From: Rhodanobacter sp.
GTDB lineage: Bacteria > Pseudomonadota > Gammaproteobacteria > Xanthomonadales > Rhodanobacteraceae
Assembly (NCBI GenBank): GCA_026193555.1
Contig: JAPHUU010000225.1
Location: 1 to 11,017 of the forward strand
Direction: 5' to 3'
Length of the DNA: 11,017 nucleotides
Shown: in pieces, positions 8,562 to 11,017 of the stretch
Layout: every line of letters begins with the position of its first letter
Numbering within the stretch: the stretch's first letter is position 1
Notes under the pieces: generated by a model
What the model saw: only the letters and a program-made list of their open reading frames with translations
What the model was told of the DNA's origin: nothing
Database searches by the model: none
Position numbers and translations under genes: made by a program

Positions 8562-11017
8562 ATGGTCGTCGCCAAGTCAGTCAAGGATTCACAGGGTGTG
8601 GTCGATTACGACCCGTTCGCGGGTGGCGAGCTGTCACGTGTGGTGCCAACCACCGAGCCGCAACGCGAGATATGGCTGGTTGATCAGCTCGGCGAGGAGG
8701 CCTCGCTGGCGTACAACGAATCGGTGACGCTGCATCTGACCGGGCGTCTCGACGGCACGGCCTTGCGCAAAGCGCTGCAGGCAGTGCTGGACCGCCACAG
8801 CGCGTTGCGCGCGAACTTCGGCCCGGATGGCGAAACGCTTTGCGTGCTGGAGCACGTCGAGGTCGATCTGCAGCTGCATGACCTGTCGTCGGTGAGTCCG
8901 CAGCAGCGCGAAACGGCCGTTCGCCAGCATCAGCGCCAAGCGGTGGAGACACCGTTTTCGCTGGGCAGCGATCGCCTGCTGCGCACCGAGTTGCTGCGCC
9001 TGACGCAAGACGATCACTTGCTGATCCTCACCGCGCACCACGCCGTCTGCGATGGATGGTCGTGGTGGGTGCTGGTGCGCGAGCTGGGCACGCTCTACGC
9101 ATTGAAACGGGGCGACGTGGTCGAGCCGCTGCCAGCGGCTGACGACTTCGCCGACTACGCGCTGGAGCAGGCACGTCACCCGGCGGGCGCCACCTTCGCC
9201 GCGGACGAAAGCTACTGGCTGTCGCGCTTCGCCGGGGAGATACCGATCCTCGACCTTCCCACCGACCGCAGCCGGCCCGCCCGGCGCGGCTTCGCCTCGG
9301 CGCGTGAAGATTGGGTGTTCGCCGCGGATCTGCTCACCGCGATTCGAGCGACCGGTGCACGCCGCGGCGTCAGCCTGTTCGCCACCCTGCTGGGAAGTTT
9401 TGCCGCGCTGCTGGCGCGACTGGCCAATCAGACGCAGGTGGTGATCGGCATCCCGACTGCGGGCCAGTCGATCGATGGGCACGACCATCTGGTCGGCCAC
9501 TGCGTCAACACCTTGCCGCTGCTGTTTGAGCCGGATATGACGCAGCCGGCCGTCCAGGCGATCGACGAGGCCCAGGCCACCTTGCTGGATGCGCTGGAAC
9601 ATCAGCGTTACACCTTCGGCACCTTGCTCAGCAAGTTGCGGATCGGTCGCGACCCATCACGCCTGCCGCTGGTCAGCGTGATGTTCAACATCGACCAGGC
9701 GCTGGACCATGAGGACACCGCCTTTCCGGAGCTGCAGCTGGAGTTCGCCAGCAACCCTCGCAGTTTCGAGAACTTCGAGCTGTCGATCAACGCGGTACAG
9801 ACTCACGGCGAGTTGCGGCTGGAGTGTCAGTACAACCGCGATCTTTTCGACGCCGCCACGGTGCGGCGCTGGCTGTGTGCCTACGAAACCATGCTGCGAG
9901 CCGCGGTCGCGCAGCCCTCTGTCATTCTGGGTGAATTGCCCCTTGTCGACGAGGCCGGCCGGCGCGAACTGGGGGCGTGGCAGCCTGCGCCGACACCCTT
10001 CGATGCCCATCGGTGCGCGCACGAATTCTTCGAGGCGCAGTGCGACCGCGCCCCCGATCGCGTGGCGGTACGCGCCGGTACCGAGGCGCTGAGCTATATA
10101 CAGCTTGAGGAACGGGCCAATCGCATCGCGCATCTGCTGCGCGCCCGCGGCGTGCATGGTGGCGCGCTGGTCGGCATCGCACTGGGGCGTGGTTTCGACA
10201 TGCTGGCGGCGTTGCTGGGTGTCCTCAAGGCCGGTGCCGCTTACGTGCCGCTCGATCCGGCGTTTCCGCAGGAGCGGCTCGACTTCATGGTCAGTGACGC
10301 AGGCCTCGCCGCGCTGCTCACCGAGCAGGCACATGCGACACGCTTCGACCTGCGTGGACGTCCAGTGCTGGCGCTCGACCAGCTCGGCGCGGAGCTGGCG
10401 GCGCAGCCAGCCACACGCATCGGCCGGGATGCCGCTGCCGCCGCGTCCGACGCGCCGGCCTACGTGATCTATACCTCCGGCTCCACCGGTCGTCCGAAGG
10501 GCGTTCGGGTGCCACACCGCGCGACGGCAAACTTCCTCACCGCGATGCAGGAGAAGCCTGGGCTGCATGCGCACGACCGCCTGGTCGCGGTGACCACGCT
10601 GTCGTTCGATATCGCCTTCCTGGAGCTGATGCTGCCGCTGGCGGCAGGCGCCGAGGTGGTGATGGCGAGCCACGAGCAAGTGCGTGATGGCGCGATGTTG
10701 CGCCAGTTGCTGGAAACCAGCGGGGCGACCTGCCTGCAGGCCACGCCCGCCACGTGGCGCATGCTGCTGCAGCTCGGCTGGCAGGGGACGCCCGGCTTCC
10801 GCGCGTTGTGCGGCGGCGAGGCGCTGGCCCCGGATCTGGCCACCGAGCTGATGTCCCGTTGTGGCGAGTTGTGGAACATGTATGGCCCGACCGAGACCAC
10901 CGTGTGGTCGACCTGCTGGCGGGTGGAGAACCCGCAGCAGGGCATCTCGATCGGCACACCGATTGCCAACACCACGGTGTGGATCCTCGACGCGCGGGGT
11001 CAGATCTGTCCGATCGG
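8562..11017 (+). CDS. NRPS, first module C-A (partial, runs off the right edge)
   Basis: The frame is open from ATG 8562 to the edge: 818 whole codons plus two bases. Order: short N-terminal segment with DYDPFAGGELSRVVP, C domain (residues about 27-461, HHAVCDG 159-165), then an A domain from about 485 that is cut after its A5 motif NMYGPTE (772-778). The missing part of the A domain and at least a PCP must lie beyond the window. It should accept the aminated chain from the AMT-bearing protein and join it to its own amino acid, predicted to be glycine. The start is fixed by AAGGTAGG 6 bases upstream, and the gene follows the previous stop by 2 bases, so the two are co-translated. In McyE the matching AMT and C domains are in one polypeptide; here they are separate. 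No typical docking helix is evident at the N-terminus. Confidence 0.94.
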   Translation, partial: MVVAKSVKDSQGVVDYDPFAGGELSRVVPTTEPQREIWLVDQLGEEASLAYNESVTLHLTGRLDGTALRKALQAVLDRHSALRANFGPDGETLCVLEHVEVDLQLHDLSSVSPQQRETAVRQHQRQAVETPFSLGSDRLLRTELLRLTQDDHLLILTAHHAVCDGWSWWVLVRELGTLYALKRGDVVEPLPAADDFADYALEQARHPAGATFAADESYWLSRFAGEIPILDLPTDRSRPARRGFASAREDWVFAADLLTAIRATGARRGVSLFATLLGSFAALLARLANQTQVVIGIPTAGQSIDGHDHLVGHCVNTLPLLFEPDMTQPAVQAIDEAQATLLDALEHQRYTFGTLLSKLRIGRDPSRLPLVSVMFNIDQALDHEDTAFPELQLEFASNPRSFENFELSINAVQTHGELRLECQYNRDLFDAATVRRWLCAYETMLRAAVAQPSVILGELPLVDEAGRRELGAWQPAPTPFDAHRCAHEFFEAQCDRAPDRVAVRAGTEALSYIQLEERANRIAHLLRARGVHGGALVGIALGRGFDMLAALLGVLKAGAAYVPLDPAFPQERLDFMVSDAGLAALLTEQAHATRFDLRGRPVLALDQLGAELAAQPATRIGRDAAAAASDAPAYVIYTSGSTGRPKGVRVPHRATANFLTAMQEKPGLHAHDRLVAVTTLSFDIAFLELMLPLAAGAEVVMASHEQVRDGAMLRQLLETSGATCLQATPATWRMLLQLGWQGTPGFRALCGGEALAPDLATELMSRCGELWNMYGPTETTVWSTCWRVENPQQGISIGTPIANTTVWILDARGQICPI
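8640..9945 (+). other. Condensation domain, probably hybrid (post-PKS) type
   Basis: The catalytic motif is HHAVCDG (159-165, second His catalytic, Asp164). The opening TEPQREIW (31-38), the IPTAGQ stretch and VGHCVNTLPL are as in C domains that follow PKS-AMT modules. Phylogenetic work on C domains recognises a hybrid class that condenses aminated polyketides with amino acids, which fits the AMT just upstream. I assign the class from resemblance only; an epimerisation or cyclisation domain is excluded by the motifs. Confidence 0.85.
10014..11017 (+). other. Adenylation domain 2 (partial), glycine-like pocket
   Basis: [16 protein letters not shown] (551-566), YTSGSTGRPKG (637-647) and NMYGPTE (772-778) are intact; the later motifs and the catalytic lysine are beyond the edge. 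The pocket residues aligned to GrsA are D683, I684, L687, Q726, L749, G751, M773 and V781. From memory this is close to the glycine code D-I-L-Q-L-G-L-I, with two conservative differences at the end. Confidence 0.8.

Noticed and set aside
8634..9602. Minus-strand frame (322 codons) opposite the condensation domain
   Set aside because: The plus-strand frame from 8562 encodes a C domain with HHAVCDG and runs on into an A domain, so the minus-strand frame is a shadow.

Overview
The window is high-GC DNA (roughly 65% by eye, with strong G/C preference at third codon positions). It is dominated by a hybrid non-ribosomal peptide synthetase / type I polyketide synthase (NRPS-PKS) locus, all on the + strand. 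The Sec-type secreted protein, the codon use and the style of the NRPS/PKS domains suggest a Gram-negative proteobacterium, for example a high-GC gamma- or betaproteobacterium such as Xanthomonadales or Burkholderiales. This is inference; no taxonomic marker gene is present.

Layout. Bases 1-119 probably hold the C-terminal end of an unidentified upstream gene, whose TGA overlaps an ATG (ATGA) of the next reading frame. Bases 149-982 encode a secreted protein of unknown function. Bases 983-1221 are non-coding: a weak hairpin terminator candidate, a weak upstream promoter candidate, and a second promoter candidate whose -10 lies in a perfect 12-bp palindrome just upstream of the synthetase. Bases 1222-8559 encode a 2445-residue megasynthase with the order remnant condensation (C) lobe, adenylation (A), PCP, KS, AT, ACP, linker, aminotransferase (AMT). 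Two bases after its stop, preceded by a good ribosome binding site, a second NRPS gene starts at 8562. It reads open to the right edge and contains a complete C domain and most of an A domain.

How the genes work together. The first protein looks like a start module. Its A domain (pocket residues D-A-L-W-L-G-G-T, closest from memory to valine codes) would load an amino acid on the PCP. The KS and a malonyl-type AT would extend it by two carbons to a beta-keto thioester. There is no KR, DH, ER or methyltransferase, so the keto group would remain for the PLP-dependent AMT to convert to an amine. The predicted intermediate is therefore a 3,4-diamino acyl thioester (from valine, 3,4-diamino-5-methylhexanoyl-ACP). 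The C domain of the second protein would join it to the next amino acid, predicted to be glycine (pocket D-I-L-Q-L-G-M-V). The AMT-to-C arrangement resembles McyE of microcystin synthesis, but here it is split between two genes.

Not seen in the window: thioesterase, MbtH-like protein, phosphopantetheinyl transferase, exporter, regulator, tRNA/rRNA, CRISPR or insertion sequence. The pathway clearly continues beyond the right edge.
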